A stretch of 64,000 nucleotides of DNA, from positions 1-64,000 of the forward strand of contig NZ_JMIP02000019.1 of NCBI RefSeq assembly GCF_000691505.1, written 5' to 3'. The stretch is from Halostagnicola sp. A56. GTDB taxonomy: Archaea > Halobacteriota > Halobacteria > Halobacteriales > Natrialbaceae. Every line of letters begins with the position of its first letter. Position 1 is the stretch's first letter. The notes below the pieces were generated by a model. That model saw nothing but the letters and a program-made list of their open reading frames with translations. It was not told the origin of the DNA and searched no databases. This document shows positions 56,010-64,000 of the stretch, piece by piece. The translations under genes were made by a program, and so were the position numbers.

Positions 56010-56871
56010 TCTGTGGCCTCCGTTTTCGCCTTCTCGTCGTCCTCGAGCGCTCCGGGCAACAGGGTCGTCCCGTCGCCGTCGAGCGCGCTCGTGATCGGTT
56101 CGTCCGCGTTCGCGTCGGCGACGACGACCGAGGCCGCCCCGCCCTCGAGTGATTCCTCGGCCGCCATCACCTTCTTCGTCATGAACCTTCCGCAGCGTCT
56201 TTGACCGCCTCGAACGCCGCGGGCGTCGCCGCCTCGTCGATCTTCGTCGACTCGTCGTCCGGGTCCTCGTAGATCCCAGAGACGTCGGTCAGGAGGACGA
56301 GGTTCGCCTCGAGCGCGCCCGCGACTGCGGCGGCCGCGCGATCCGCGTCGGCGTTGACGGCGGTGTAGCCGCCGTCTTTCTCCGCTCCGAGTACCGGAAC
56401 GGAGACGACAGGCGTGTACGAACTCGAGAGCAGCGTCTCGAGTAGCTCCGCGTTGACCGACTCGATCGTTCCCGAGTGGTCGCCGCGTTTGATCTTCTTC
56501 TTCCCGTCTTCTTTGACGCGGACCGCGGACTTGCGCTTGCCTGAGAGCAGCTTTCCGTCGGTGCCGGTAAGCCCGACTGCGTCGACGCCCTCGTTCTGGA
56601 GGGCCTCGACGAGATCCGTGTTCAGTTTGCCGGGCATCACCATCTTGAAGACGTCCATCGTCCGATCGTCGGTGAATCGGCCGACGACGCCGCCGGGCGT
56701 CTCGACGTAGGTCGGCTCCTCGCCGAGTTCCTCGAGCGTCTCGTCGACGGCTGTCGAACCGCCGTGAGTGAGGACCACGTCCTCGCCATCCTCGACGAGC
56801 GAGGCGACGTCAGCGAGTGCGCCTTCGGGGTCGACGGCGCGCGCGCCGCCGATCTTGACGACGGTTACCAT
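56006..56871 (-). pseudogene. argB: LysW-glutamate kinase with apparent frameshift
   Basis: An amino acid kinase that phosphorylates LysW-bound glutamate (ArgB/LysZ). The first frame (from the ATG at 56871, 230 codons) has TVVKIGGARAVDPEGALADV, LTHGGSTAVDETL, GLTGTDGKLLSGKRKSAVR and VNADADRAAAAVAGAL. It stops after EAVKDAAEG. The other frame continues directly as MTKKVMAAEESLEGGAASVV, ADANADEPITSALD and GTTLLPGAL, the expected C-terminus of the family (EGFMTKKVMAA). One T missing from TTT at about 56184-56186 explains the shift. Corrected length is about 288 residues. Confidence 0.88.
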
Positions 56872-57948
56872 CTACGGTGCCCCCACGGGGTGTAATCCCG
56901 TAAATTCGAGTCCGGCGGTCTCCTCGAGACCAAGCGCGATGTTCGCCGCGTGGACGGCCTGTCCGGCCGATCCCTTCATCATGTTGTCGATGGCCGAAAA
57001 GACCACGACGCGCTTGTTCGACGGATCGAGTTCGAAGCCGACTTCGGCCATGTTCGTACCCGCGATCGCCTTCGGTTCGGGGTAGCGATAGACACCCGAG
57101 CCGCCGGCGGCCATCCGGACGAACGGCTCGTCCTCGTATTCGCCGCGGTAGGCCTGCCAGAGGTCGCCCTTCGAGACCGGTCCCGACGGGAAGACGTGAC
57201 TCGTCGCGCTCGCGCCCCGGACCATGTCCACGGCGTGGCAGGTAAAGGAGACCGAGGTGCCGAGGAACTGCTCGATCTCGGCCTCGTGTCGGTGCCCCGT
57301 CGGCGCGTACGGGCGAACGACGCCCGAGCGCTCGGGGTGGCTCGAGGCTTCGCCGCCGCCGGCTCCGCCTTCGGAGGAGCCGACTTTCACGTCGACCACG
57401 ATCTGTTCGTCGCCGTCGAGGATCTCGTGTTCGAACAACGGATACAGCCCGAGAATCGTCGCCGTGGCGTTACAGCCGCCGCCGGCGATCAGCTCCGCGC
57501 CCGCGAGGTTCTCGCGGTTGATCTCGGGGAGCGCGTACTCCGATTTCTCGAGGTACTCCGGCGCGTCGTGGCCGTCGTACCACTCGTCGTACTGGGCCTC
57601 GCTCTCGAGGCGAAAGTCAGCCGAGAGATCGACGACGGTGTCTGCAACGTCGAAGAACTCGTCGATCTGTCCCATCGACACGCCGTGGGGCGTCGCGGCG
57701 AAAAGCACGTCGACGGACTCGAGATCGTCGGGTTCGGTAAATCGAAGGTCCGTCCCGCGAAGCGGCGGATGGACCGAACCGACGCTCTTGCCGGCTTTCG
57801 AGCGGCTGGTCACTTCGGCGAGTTCGATGGTCGGGTGGCCGGCGATCAATCGCAGGAGTTCCCCACCCGTGAAGCCGCTCCCGCCGATGATACTGGCGGT
57901 AACCGCCTCGGTGTCCGTGCCGCCGTCGTCCAGCGAGTCGACCGCCAT
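56872..57948 (-). CDS. argC: LysW-glutamyl-phosphate reductase
   Basis: A 358-residue NADPH-dependent reductase producing LysW-glutamate semialdehyde. It has SIIGGSGFTGGELLRLIAGH (dinucleotide motif), LFAATPHGVSM, the catalytic Cys region LIAGGGCNATATILGLYPLF and VGSSEGGAGGGEASSHPERS with the pathway-type SSGGG-like loop. It overlaps argX by one base and abuts argB, so all are co-translated. It closely follows LysY-type length. Confidence 0.95.
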   Translation of the reverse strand: MAVDSLDDGGTDTEAVTASIIGGSGFTGGELLRLIAGHPTIELAEVTSRSKAGKSVGSVHPPLRGTDLRFTEPDDLESVDVLFAATPHGVSMGQIDEFFDVADTVVDLSADFRLESEAQYDEWYDGHDAPEYLEKSEYALPEINRENLAGAELIAGGGCNATATILGLYPLFEHEILDGDEQIVVDVKVGSSEGGAGGGEASSHPERSGVVRPYAPTGHRHEAEIEQFLGTSVSFTCHAVDMVRGASATSHVFPSGPVSKGDLWQAYRGEYEDEPFVRMAAGGSGVYRYPEPKAIAGTNMAEVGFELDPSNKRVVVFSAIDNMMKGSAGQAVHAANIALGLEETAGLEFTGLHPVGAP

Positions 57949-58826
57949 CAGACGGTCACCTCGAGTTCGGCATCGGACGCCGCGACGGCTTTCCGTTCGA
58001 TCCAGTCGACGACGGTGCCCGCAACGTCGGTCTCGACGGCCGAATCAAGCGCCTTGAACTCGACGGTGTGGTTGACCTCGTGGACGGTGTAACTGTCACC
58101 GGTTTCCATCAGATCGACGCCGAGCAGTCCGCCGCCGACGGCGTCGCTCGCGTCTTCGACGAGGGCTTTCGCTTCCTCGTCGAGTTCGAAGACATCGGTC
58201 TCGGCACCTTTGGCGGCGTTCGTGAGCCAGTGATCCGAAGAGCGGGCCATTGCCGCAACGGGTTCGCCGTCGATGGCCAGCACGCGGATGTCGCGACCCG
58301 GCTTCTCGACGAACTCCTGGACGTAGAACACCTTGTGTTCGTAGTGGCCGAGCGTCGCCTTGTGCTCGAGGATCGCTTCCGCGGCGTCTCGAGAGTCGAT
58401 TTTGGCCATCAGGCGACCCCAGGAACCGACGACGGGTTTGAGGACGCAGGGATAGCCGAACTTCTCGATGGCCTCGAGCGCGCTGTCTTTGGTGAACGCG
58501 ACGGTCGTCTCGGGCGTCGGCACGCCCGCGGCCTCGAGCGCGAGGCTGTTTTTGACCTTGTCGGCGCAGATGTCGGCCGTTTCGTTCGAGTTGATGATCG
58601 GAATGTCGTACGCCTCGAAGAACTTCGTCGCGTACAGGCTCCGGCTCGTCGCGAGACAGCGATCGATCACGATGTCGAGATCGGCGAACGAGTCGGGCGC
58701 TCCCGAGATGTCGAACGTCTGCTTGCGGACGTCGATCTTTTCGACCTCGTGGTCGCGGTCGCGAAGCTCCGAGAGGAGCAGCTTCTCGTCCTTGCGGATT
58801 CGTGAGTAGAGGAGTCCTACTTGCAA
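57948..58826 (-). CDS. argX: LysW-glutamate ligase (ArgX/LysX type ATP-grasp)
   Basis: A 292-residue ATP-grasp ligase of the RimK superfamily that joins glutamate (or aminoadipate) to the C-terminal Glu of LysW. It has GLLYSRIRKDEKLLLSEL, IIDRCLATSRSLYATKFFEA-like segments, KPVVGSWGRLMAKID, FVEKPGRDIRVLAIDGEPVA and the metal-binding end YTVHEVNHTVEFKAL. All neighbouring genes are for arginine, so glutamate is the likely substrate. It starts two bases after the lysW stop. Confidence 0.93.
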   Translation of the reverse strand: MQVGLLYSRIRKDEKLLLSELRDRDHEVEKIDVRKQTFDISGAPDSFADLDIVIDRCLATSRSLYATKFFEAYDIPIINSNETADICADKVKNSLALEAAGVPTPETTVAFTKDSALEAIEKFGYPCVLKPVVGSWGRLMAKIDSRDAAEAILEHKATLGHYEHKVFYVQEFVEKPGRDIRVLAIDGEPVAAMARSSDHWLTNAAKGAETDVFELDEEAKALVEDASDAVGGGLLGVDLMETGDSYTVHEVNHTVEFKALDSAVETDVAGTVVDWIERKAVAASDAELEVTV

Positions 58827-58828
58827 GG

Positions 58829-58993
58829 TTACTCACCCCAGTCCTCTTCGAGCTCGGGGGCCCGTTCGAGGACTGGCGGCGCGGTGTCGACGACTTCTAG
58901 CTCTGCTCCACAGGTCGTACAGTCAACGATCTCTCCAACTTCCAGATCGTCGTGCAGGGCGATGTCAGCCCCACACTCGACGCATTCGGTCAT
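58829..58993 (-). CDS. lysW: Amino-group carrier protein LysW
   Basis: A 54-residue acidic carrier. It has two CxxC zinc knuckles (Cys4, Cys7, Cys25, Cys28: CVECGAD and CTTCGAE) and the diagnostic C-terminal EDWGE, whose last Glu gamma-carboxylate is the attachment site for substrates. I start at the ATG at 58993, 23 codons into the longest frame, where a TATA-like element 30 nt upstream fits a leaderless transcript. It opens the arg operon. Confidence 0.96.
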   Translation of the reverse strand: MTECVECGADIALHDDLEVGEIVDCTTCGAELEVVDTAPPVLERAPELEEDWGE

Positions 58994-59018
58994 TGTACTC
59001 CCAACTGGGAGGTGATTA

Positions 59019-59027
59019 CCCTTAAAC
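59019..59027 (-). promoter_or_regulatory. TATA-like element of the lysW operon
   Basis: The minus strand reads gtttaaggg, centred about 30 nt before the lysW ATG. A tcccaactggga inverted repeat (59000-59011) sits between it and the start. Confidence 0.45.
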
Positions 59028-59134
59028 CTGTCGAACCTAACAGCACAATTACAATACTGCACGCCCCACTAACGGTGCCTACGTGTCTTTTTCAGGAATA
59101 TCCATACCGATATATCAGAATACAGTTGTATATT

Positions 59135-59149
59135 GGCCCCGCGGGGGCC
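59135..59149. terminator. GC-rich hairpin downstream of argH
   Basis: ggcccc-gcg-ggggcc forms a 6-bp hairpin about 65 nt after the argH stop (on the minus strand), followed by an AT-rich tract. It could end the argG-argH transcript; archaeal terminators are usually T-rich, so this is a weak call. Confidence 0.3.
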
Positions 59150-59214
59150 GCCGGGGTAACGGGGGCCTAAACCCGATTGGGGCCCGACCGGCCAGAGCGT
59201 GTGTCGAAATCGCG

Positions 59215-60699
59215 TCACACATACGCACCCACCTCCTGGCGGAGTAACGCATGTGCGCTCGCGAGTCGGTCCTCGAGGTCGTCGAACTCCTCCCGGTCAG
59301 CCTCGAGCGCTTGCCGACCGGACTCGAGTTGGTCTCGGACGGTCGACGGGGCGGGTCCGCCCTTCGAGTCGCGGCTGGCAACGCTCTCGGCCGGATCAAG
59401 CGCCGCTTCGACCGCGGCCGGATCGACGTAGCTCTCGAGCGGTTCGCCCAAAACCTCGGCGGCCGCGGCCTCGACGGCCTCGAACTCGTCGTCGGTGTCC
59501 GCTTCGGCCGCGCGTGCGACCACCTCGTGGGCGGTCCGGAACGGCAACCCGTTTGCCGCCAGCAGATCCGCGACGCCGGTCGCCGTCGAGAAGCCGGCAC
59601 CCGCCTCGTCGGCGAGTTCGGCTTCGTTCCAGTCGGCCGTCGCGACCGCACCTGCTGTGACTTCCGCCGCATCGCGGACGGCGTCGACCGCCTCCCAGGC
59701 GTGGGTCGTCGCGCGTTGCAAGTCGCGATTGTACGCGCGCGGGAGTCCTTTTAGCGTCGTCGTCAACCCCTGTACCTCGCCGGCCGCGTCGCCGGCGACC
59801 GCGCGGACGAGTTCGAGCGTATCTGGATTTTTCTTCTGGGGCATGATCGACGACGTTGAGGAGTAGTCGTCCGACAGGGAAACGAAGCCGCGGTTCGCGA
59901 AGATGATGACGTCCTCGGCGAGTCCCGACAGCGTCGTCGCGTGCGTCGAGAGCGTCTGCGTCGTCTCGAGCAGGAAGTCGCGGCTCGAGGAGGCGTCCAT
60001 CGAGTTCTCGAGGACGGAGTCGAACCCGAGCAGGTCGGCCGTCCGCTCGCGGTCGATGTCGAACGTCGTCCCGGCAAAGGCCGCCCCGCCGAGGGGCGAC
60101 TGGTTGATTCGACCGTACGCGTCCAGCAATCGAGCCGTATCGCGACGGACGGCGTTCTCGTAGGACAGCGCCCAGTGGCCCACGGTGATCGGCTGGGCCG
60201 GCTGGAGGTGCGTGTAGCCGGGCATGGTTGTTTCGGCGTGTTCGTCGGCGACCTCGAGCAATGTCTCGCGAAGCGCGAGGGTCGTCTCGATCGCCGAGAG
60301 AACGTCCTCGCGGAGGCGATACCTGATGCAGGTCGCTACCTCGTCGTTGCGCGAGCGGGCGGTGTGCATCTTGCCGCCGTCGGGGCCGACCTGTTCGATA
60401 ACGGCGGTCTCGATCGCCTCGTGGACGTCCTCGCCGTCGGGGAGGTTCTCGTGGCCCTCGACCTCGATCGCATCGAGCGCGGTGAGAATGTCGCCCGCGA
60501 CCGTCGGCTCGATGATCCCGCGCTCGGCGAGCATCACGACGTGTGCGCGGTCGACCTCGAGATCCGCCTCGAAAATGCGCGCGTCGGCCTCGAGCGAGGA
60601 GAGAAAGCTCCGTGCGGGCCCGCTGCTGAACCGCTCACGGCGGACGACGCCCTCGCTGTTTCCGTCGGCGTTCCCGCCGTCAGCGTTCTCTCCCGTCAT
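59215..60699 (-). CDS. argH: Argininosuccinate lyase
   Basis: A 494-residue fumarase-superfamily enzyme splitting argininosuccinate into arginine and fumarate. It has RERFSSGPARSFLSSLEADA, AIETAVIEQVGPDGGKMHTA with the active-site His, RSRNDEVATCIRYRLRED, TMPGYTHLQPAQPITVGHW and the signature GSSIMPQKKNP-like SSTSSIMPQKKNPDTLELVR. An N-terminal polar lead of about 20 residues is variable. Only two nucleotides separate it from argG, so they form one transcript. Confidence 0.96.
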   Translation of the reverse strand: MTGENADGGNADGNSEGVVRRERFSSGPARSFLSSLEADARIFEADLEVDRAHVVMLAERGIIEPTVAGDILTALDAIEVEGHENLPDGEDVHEAIETAVIEQVGPDGGKMHTARSRNDEVATCIRYRLREDVLSAIETTLALRETLLEVADEHAETTMPGYTHLQPAQPITVGHWALSYENAVRRDTARLLDAYGRINQSPLGGAAFAGTTFDIDRERTADLLGFDSVLENSMDASSSRDFLLETTQTLSTHATTLSGLAEDVIIFANRGFVSLSDDYSSTSSIMPQKKNPDTLELVRAVAGDAAGEVQGLTTTLKGLPRAYNRDLQRATTHAWEAVDAVRDAAEVTAGAVATADWNEAELADEAGAGFSTATGVADLLAANGLPFRTAHEVVARAAEADTDDEFEAVEAAAAEVLGEPLESYVDPAAVEAALDPAESVASRDSKGGPAPSTVRDQLESGRQALEADREEFDDLEDRLASAHALLRQEVGAYV

Positions 60700-60701
60700 G
60701 G

Positions 60702-61937
60702 TTATTCCTCGCTCGAGTCGTCGCCGCCGTCGGTCTCGACCGAAACGGCGTCGCCGTCGATACTCTCGATGGCGGCGTTCGCGAGGCGGCGCTGGAAGCC
60801 GTGGTACTTCGCGACGCCAGTGGCGTCTTCCTGTTTGATCTTGCCGACCGTTTCGGTGTCGAAGGAGGCGTGGGCCGCCGAGTACGCCGCGTACTCGCTG
60901 TCACGAGCGACCGGGCGGGCCTTGCCGCCCTCGAACCTGATCGTCACGGTTCCGGTGACGCGTTTCTGGGTTTCGGCGATGAATCCCTCGAGCGCGTCGA
61001 CAAGCGGCGCGTCGATCAGGCCCTCGTAGCCCTTCTGAGACCACTGCTGATCGATCTGCTGTTTGAACTGGCGCTCTTCTTGCGTGAGCACGAGGCCCTC
61101 GAGCGCTTCGTGGGCGTTGAGCAGCGTCGTCGCCGCCGGGTGCTCGTAGTTCTCGCGGACCTTGAGACCGAGCATGCGGTCTTCCATCGAGTCTGTACGA
61201 CCGACGCCATAAGAGCCGGCGAGGTCGTTGAGGGTCTCGATCAGGTCGATCGAGTCGTACTCCTCACCGTCGATGCCGACGGGGTAGCCCTGTTCGAACG
61301 AGATCTCGATCTCTTCGGTCTCGCCGGTCGGCTCGTCGGTCCACTCGTAGATGTCAGTCGGCGGAACGTAGCTCGGGTCCTCGAGATCGTCTCCCTCGAC
61401 CGAGCGGCTCCAGAGGTTGGTGTCGATCGACCAGTCACCGCCGCTGCCGCCCTCGACGGGCAGATTCTTCTCGTCGGCGTACTCCTGTTCCCACTCGCGT
61501 GTGAGCCCGAGTTCGCGCACCGGCGCGATGACCTCGAGGTCGGAGTCGCGCCAGATCGCCTCGAATCGAAGCTGGTCGTTTCCTTTGCCCGTACAGCCGT
61601 GTGCGATACCGGTACAGTCGTTTTCTTCTGCGACCTCGAGAATCGCCTCGGCGATCACCGGGCGAGCGAGGGCGGTTCCAAGCGGGTAGCCCTGATAGGT
61701 CGCGTTCGCGCGAACGCTCTCGAGACAGAGCTGTGCGAACTCCTCCTTTGCGTCGACGACGTAGTGTTCGAGGCCGAGCGCCTCGGCCGTCTCTTCGGCC
61801 TCGTCGAACTCGGAGGCCGGCTGTCCGACATCGACGGTGACGCCGATGACGTCGTCGTATCCGTACTCTTCCTCGAGCAACGGGACACAGACCGTCGTGT
61901 CCAGGCCGCCCGAAAACGCAAGTGCCACGCGTGTCAT
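60702..61937 (-). CDS. argG: Argininosuccinate synthase
   Basis: A 411-residue ATP-dependent ligase that condenses citrulline and aspartate. It has ALAFSGGLDTTVCVPLLEEE (the PP-loop SGGLDTT), ANATYQGYPLGTALARPVIA, HGCTGKGNDQLRFEAIW and ENYEHPAATTLLNAHEALE. Normal family length. It heads the argG-argH pair, divergent in position from the membrane protein at 62367; a TATA-like element lies about 33 nt upstream and an inverted repeat about 50 nt upstream. Confidence 0.97.
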   Translation of the reverse strand: MTRVALAFSGGLDTTVCVPLLEEEYGYDDVIGVTVDVGQPASEFDEAEETAEALGLEHYVVDAKEEFAQLCLESVRANATYQGYPLGTALARPVIAEAILEVAEENDCTGIAHGCTGKGNDQLRFEAIWRDSDLEVIAPVRELGLTREWEQEYADEKNLPVEGGSGGDWSIDTNLWSRSVEGDDLEDPSYVPPTDIYEWTDEPTGETEEIEISFEQGYPVGIDGEEYDSIDLIETLNDLAGSYGVGRTDSMEDRMLGLKVRENYEHPAATTLLNAHEALEGLVLTQEERQFKQQIDQQWSQKGYEGLIDAPLVDALEGFIAETQKRVTGTVTIRFEGGKARPVARDSEYAAYSAAHASFDTETVGKIKQEDATGVAKYHGFQRRLANAAIESIDGDAVSVETDGGDDSSEE

Positions 61938-61965
61938 ATCGTACTCGAGTGAAACGGCAGGGGAG

Positions 61966-61974
61966 ACTTAAATT
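61966..61974 (-). promoter_or_regulatory. TATA-like element of argG
   Basis: The minus strand reads aatttaagt, centred about 33 nt before the argG ATG. Confidence 0.4.
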
Positions 61975-61988
61975 CATTGGTTTTAACT

Positions 61989-62002
61989 ACGTAAAAATAC
62001 GT
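61989..62002. promoter_or_regulatory. Inverted repeat upstream of the argG promoter
   Basis: acgta-aaaa-tacgt is a perfect 5-bp inverted repeat with AT spacer, placed just upstream of the TATA box. Position and shape suit an activator or repressor site; no regulator is known. Confidence 0.35.
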
Positions 62003-62366
62003 CAGCAGCGCCGCTATCTACGAAATCGGTAGTTCGTGGGTTGGAAAATCGCCGGTGGGGGAAGGAGATGGTTCGGGCTCAACGAGCCCGCCGCGGTCGC
62101 CGCCGGGAGACGAACCTGTCGGTCACGGAATCGCGGTTCCGAACGCCGACCAGATTGCTCATTGTCCCCAATGAGCGACTCGACGTACTTAAAACCTTCT
62201 TGTAGCGACGACGGCCACTGTGTGTGTCAGTCGCGCTTCGGGAAGTATCGATCGGACTTCGAGAGCAACGATACCAGACTGGAGACGGTAAACCGGAAAC
62301 ACGCCAAAACGCGAACTCCCTGACAGAGGTCCCTCGCGTCGCTGGACAGTTGCTGGAGACGCCGAG
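62003..62366. other. Intergenic region between argG and a membrane protein gene
   Basis: About 360 nt without a convincing gene. A gggctc/gagccc hairpin (about 62075-62089) is the only short structure I note. Confidence 0.4.
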
Positions 62367-63479
62367 CTATTCGTCGTCGGATTCCTCGGACAGCGTCAGG
62401 ACGTTCTCGCGACCGATCCGGAAGACGTCGATCTCGTCGTCCTCGCGCAACCCGCCTACGACCTGACTCGTCTTCGCTTCGGTCCAGTCGAGTTCCGAAA
62501 CGACCTGCTGTTGTTTGAGTCGACCGCCGCGTCTCTCGAGCAACTGCAACACGCGCTCTTCGTTGCTCAGGAGATCCGACGGTGGCGTCGCGGGTTGATC
62601 GGTCTCAGTGGCACCCGCCGCAGGCGCATCGGGACGATCCTGGGGTTCCGGGCTCGATATGCCACCATCGCGTCTGAAAAACCAGCCAGCCACGACGGCG
62701 GTCGTCGTGACGGCGACGAGAACGAGCGCGATAGCCAGCGTATCGAGCGGCACCGAACGAGGCTCGTCGTCGGCCGGCGTCGACTCGTTCGGCTCCGTGC
62801 TCTCTTCGATCAGTTCGATCTGTGGGGGTTGCCCGTTGGAGCCCGTGTCCTCACCGTCCCACGTCGCGACGTTGTCCTCGACCGACTGGGGCTGTGGCTC
62901 GGCGGCGGTCATGTTGTAGGACTGCGGCCAGCTAATTCTGAGCTCCGAGGCGTCGTCGAGCATAAATCCGGCGAGTGCGCTCCCCGCTTCCATCCGGTTC
63001 AGTTCGACGTAGGCGAACGATTCCCACTCGAAGGAAAACCGGACGTGTCCGTACTCTCGAGGAGTCGAGGTCTTGTCCGTTTCGACGGTGAACCCGGAGA
63101 GGTTCATGTCCCGACCGGTTTCGTTCTGACCCTCCTCGAGTGTCTCCTGCCAGTTTGCCGATTCCTCCTCGATGTAGGTCTGGTTGTTCGAGTTGATGTC
63201 CGTTTTGAGTTCCTCCCACTGCTCGTCCGTTTCAGTGTCGTTACCAATGTTGTATTGGTAGTCAACGGAGACGGTCGCGTTGCCGTCCGACTGCAGTTCT
63301 ACTTCGGTGACGATGGTATCGGCGTCGTCGAGCGTCAGTCCGTCCGCCGAGTCCTGCTGTAACGCGGCGGAAGAACTCGAGCCGGTGTCGGCCATCGCGA
63401 CCGCTGGCGAGCCCACCACGAGCACCACACTCGTCACCACGAGCACACAGATCAGGGCACGAAGCCCCCTCCCGACCAT
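62367..63479 (-). CDS. Secreted-domain membrane protein with cytoplasmic winged helix (DUF7345 type)
   Basis: A 370-residue protein. A signal helix (about residues 6-29, LICVLVVTSVVLVVGSPAV) precedes a beta-rich extracytoplasmic domain (about 45-225: DADTIVTEVELQSDGNATVS, VRFSFEWESFAYVELNR). One transmembrane helix (about 246-267) follows, and a C-terminal winged helix (about 305-370: EERVLQLLERRGGRLKQQQV). This outside-sensor/inside-HTH layout suits a membrane-bound regulator. The assignment to DUF7345 with an HTH like DUF7343 is from memory of such proteins. Confidence 0.75.
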   Translation of the reverse strand: MVGRGLRALICVLVVTSVVLVVGSPAVAMADTGSSSSAALQQDSADGLTLDDADTIVTEVELQSDGNATVSVDYQYNIGNDTETDEQWEELKTDINSNNQTYIEEESANWQETLEEGQNETGRDMNLSGFTVETDKTSTPREYGHVRFSFEWESFAYVELNRMEAGSALAGFMLDDASELRISWPQSYNMTAAEPQPQSVEDNVATWDGEDTGSNGQPPQIELIEESTEPNESTPADDEPRSVPLDTLAIALVLVAVTTTAVVAGWFFRRDGGISSPEPQDRPDAPAAGATETDQPATPPSDLLSNEERVLQLLERRGGRLKQQQVVSELDWTEAKTSQVVGGLREDDEIDVFRIGRENVLTLSEESDDE

Positions 63480-63563
63480 TGTACGGTGATGGTATGGCCG
63501 CGTAAATAGGTCTTTCCGACTCCGACGACAGTACTTATAGGAAAGTCATCCAAAGCAGAACGT

Positions 63564-63746
63564 ATGATCGATACCCGCGGTTCCATCGAAGTCGAAACCC
63601 TGTTGAAAATCGTGCTCGCGCTGCTTGCCGTCTGGCTCGTGCTCTCGATCGTCAGCATGGTCGTGGGCTGGCTGCAGGCGATCCTTCCGATCTTGCTGTT
63701 AGGTACTATTGTGCTAATCGTCCTCTGGTATTTCGACGTCGTCTGA
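63564..63746 (+). CDS. Small two-helix membrane protein, 60 aa
   Basis: A 60-residue reading: MIDTRGSIEVETLLKIVLAL, then two hydrophobic helices (about residues 13-33 and 38-56) and the end WYFDVV. Conserved short membrane proteins of this layout (DUF7554 type) are common in haloarchaea; role unknown. A TATA-like tacttatagg lies about 30 nt upstream. Confidence 0.7.
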   Translation: MIDTRGSIEVETLLKIVLALLAVWLVLSIVSMVVGWLQAILPILLLGTIVLIVLWYFDVV

Positions 63747-63817
63747 GCCTTTCAGCGACCGATCGAAGAGACTCGAACCGAACACTGATACGACGCCGAA
63801 TCCAACCCGCAGACCAC

Positions 63818-64000
63818 GTGTACAGCGTCAACGTCCCCGTTCCCGGCGAGGCTCGAGCGCTCGCAACGGAACTCTATCCGTCGCTTCGGGCCTTCGAGAC
63901 GGTCCGCGAGAACCACTCGATGGTCCTCAAGCGACTCGGCGACGACGGCCACATCTCACAGCTCCAACACCGGTTCAACCGCACACTCGAGGGGACGGCC
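63818..64000 (+). CDS. 2'-5' RNA ligase family protein, 3' end beyond window
   Basis: A partial reading from the GTG at 63818 to the window end, 61 codons: VYSVNVPVPGEARALATELY, RAFETVRENHSMVLKRLGDD, then LQHRFNRTLEGT. It matches the start of haloarchaeal proteins of the 2'-5' RNA ligase (ThpR/LigT) family; the HxT/S catalytic motifs should lie partly here (ENHSMVLK fits the first) and partly beyond the edge. Confidence 0.65.
   Translation, partial: MYSVNVPVPGEARALATELYPSLRAFETVRENHSMVLKRLGDDGHISQLQHRFNRTLEGTA

Overview
The window comes from a halophilic archaeon (class Halobacteria). Family Natrialbaceae is my guess from overall character, not something I could test. The evidence is high GC, very frequent CTCGAG, strongly acidic proteins, Tat-type lipoprotein signals with LAGC lipoboxes, TATA boxes about 27-30 nt before start codons (leaderless transcripts), and archaeal markers: proteasome beta subunit, MCM, TFB, SRP54, HMG-CoA reductase and LysW-type amino acid synthesis. 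Most of it is ordinary chromosome with core genes. Three short accessory patches interrupt it: the left edge, the stretch next to tRNA-Arg, and an IS-damaged stretch at 27.2-28.9 kb.

Layout. 0-3 kb: gene remnants, a 100-nt strongly self-complementary element (508-607), a small zinc-finger gene, cspA, and a two-gene unit that looks like an HTH/TumE-type toxin-antitoxin pair. 3-6.5 kb: psmB, a 56-aa membrane protein, a UPF0212 (DUF555) protein, an XRE-CBS regulator and tenA. 6.5-11.3 kb: a tightly overlapping five-gene ABC importer on the minus strand, best matched to UrtABCDE (urea or short-chain amide). 12-15.5 kb: SRP54, a lipoprotein, and the overlapping UPF0201/UPF0200 pair. 15.7-17.6 kb: tRNA-Arg(TCT) followed by an HNH protein and a truncated Rep-like protein, probably a decayed provirus or plasmid. 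17.8-26.7 kb: pdxS, a frameshifted membrane protein, thrB, an MFS transporter, a polysaccharide deacetylase lipoprotein, a DUF6149 protein, an FAD oxidoreductase and a MinD-family ATPase. 26.9-28.9 kb: a truncated lipoprotein, an orphan low-GC ORF and a broken ISH3-type transposase. 29-46.5 kb: a DUF1152 protein, a soluble PAS transducer, hmgA, several small membrane or zinc proteins, a cupin, an atypical Nramp-like transporter, a GNAT protein, icd, map, a HIT protein, a glutaredoxin-like protein, a frameshifted tRNA methylthiotransferase, an AI-2E family membrane protein, a DUF547 protein and a TrmB-like regulator. 46.7-51.4 kb: mcm, an orphan MinD pair and tfb. 51.5-62 kb: thrC, then a complete arginine block (argF, lysK/argE, argD, argB, argC, argX, lysW, argH, argG). 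62-64 kb: a membrane protein with a cytoplasmic winged helix, a small membrane protein and the start of a 2'-5' RNA ligase-like gene.

How the genes work together. The arginine block encodes every step from LysW-glutamate to arginine: LysW carries glutamate, ArgX attaches it, ArgB, ArgC and ArgD convert it to LysW-ornithine, LysK releases ornithine, and ArgF, ArgG and ArgH finish the pathway. Three otherwise ordinary genes (argB, the methylthiotransferase and a four-helix membrane protein) each carry one apparent frameshift. In two of these a missing base in a short homopolymer run explains it, so consensus errors must be excluded before calling pseudogenes. I found no clear new defence system. 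The least explained items are the 508-607 folded element, the HTH/TumE-like pair, the Nramp-like protein without the usual metal motifs, and the orphan MinD pair at 48.9-50 kb.
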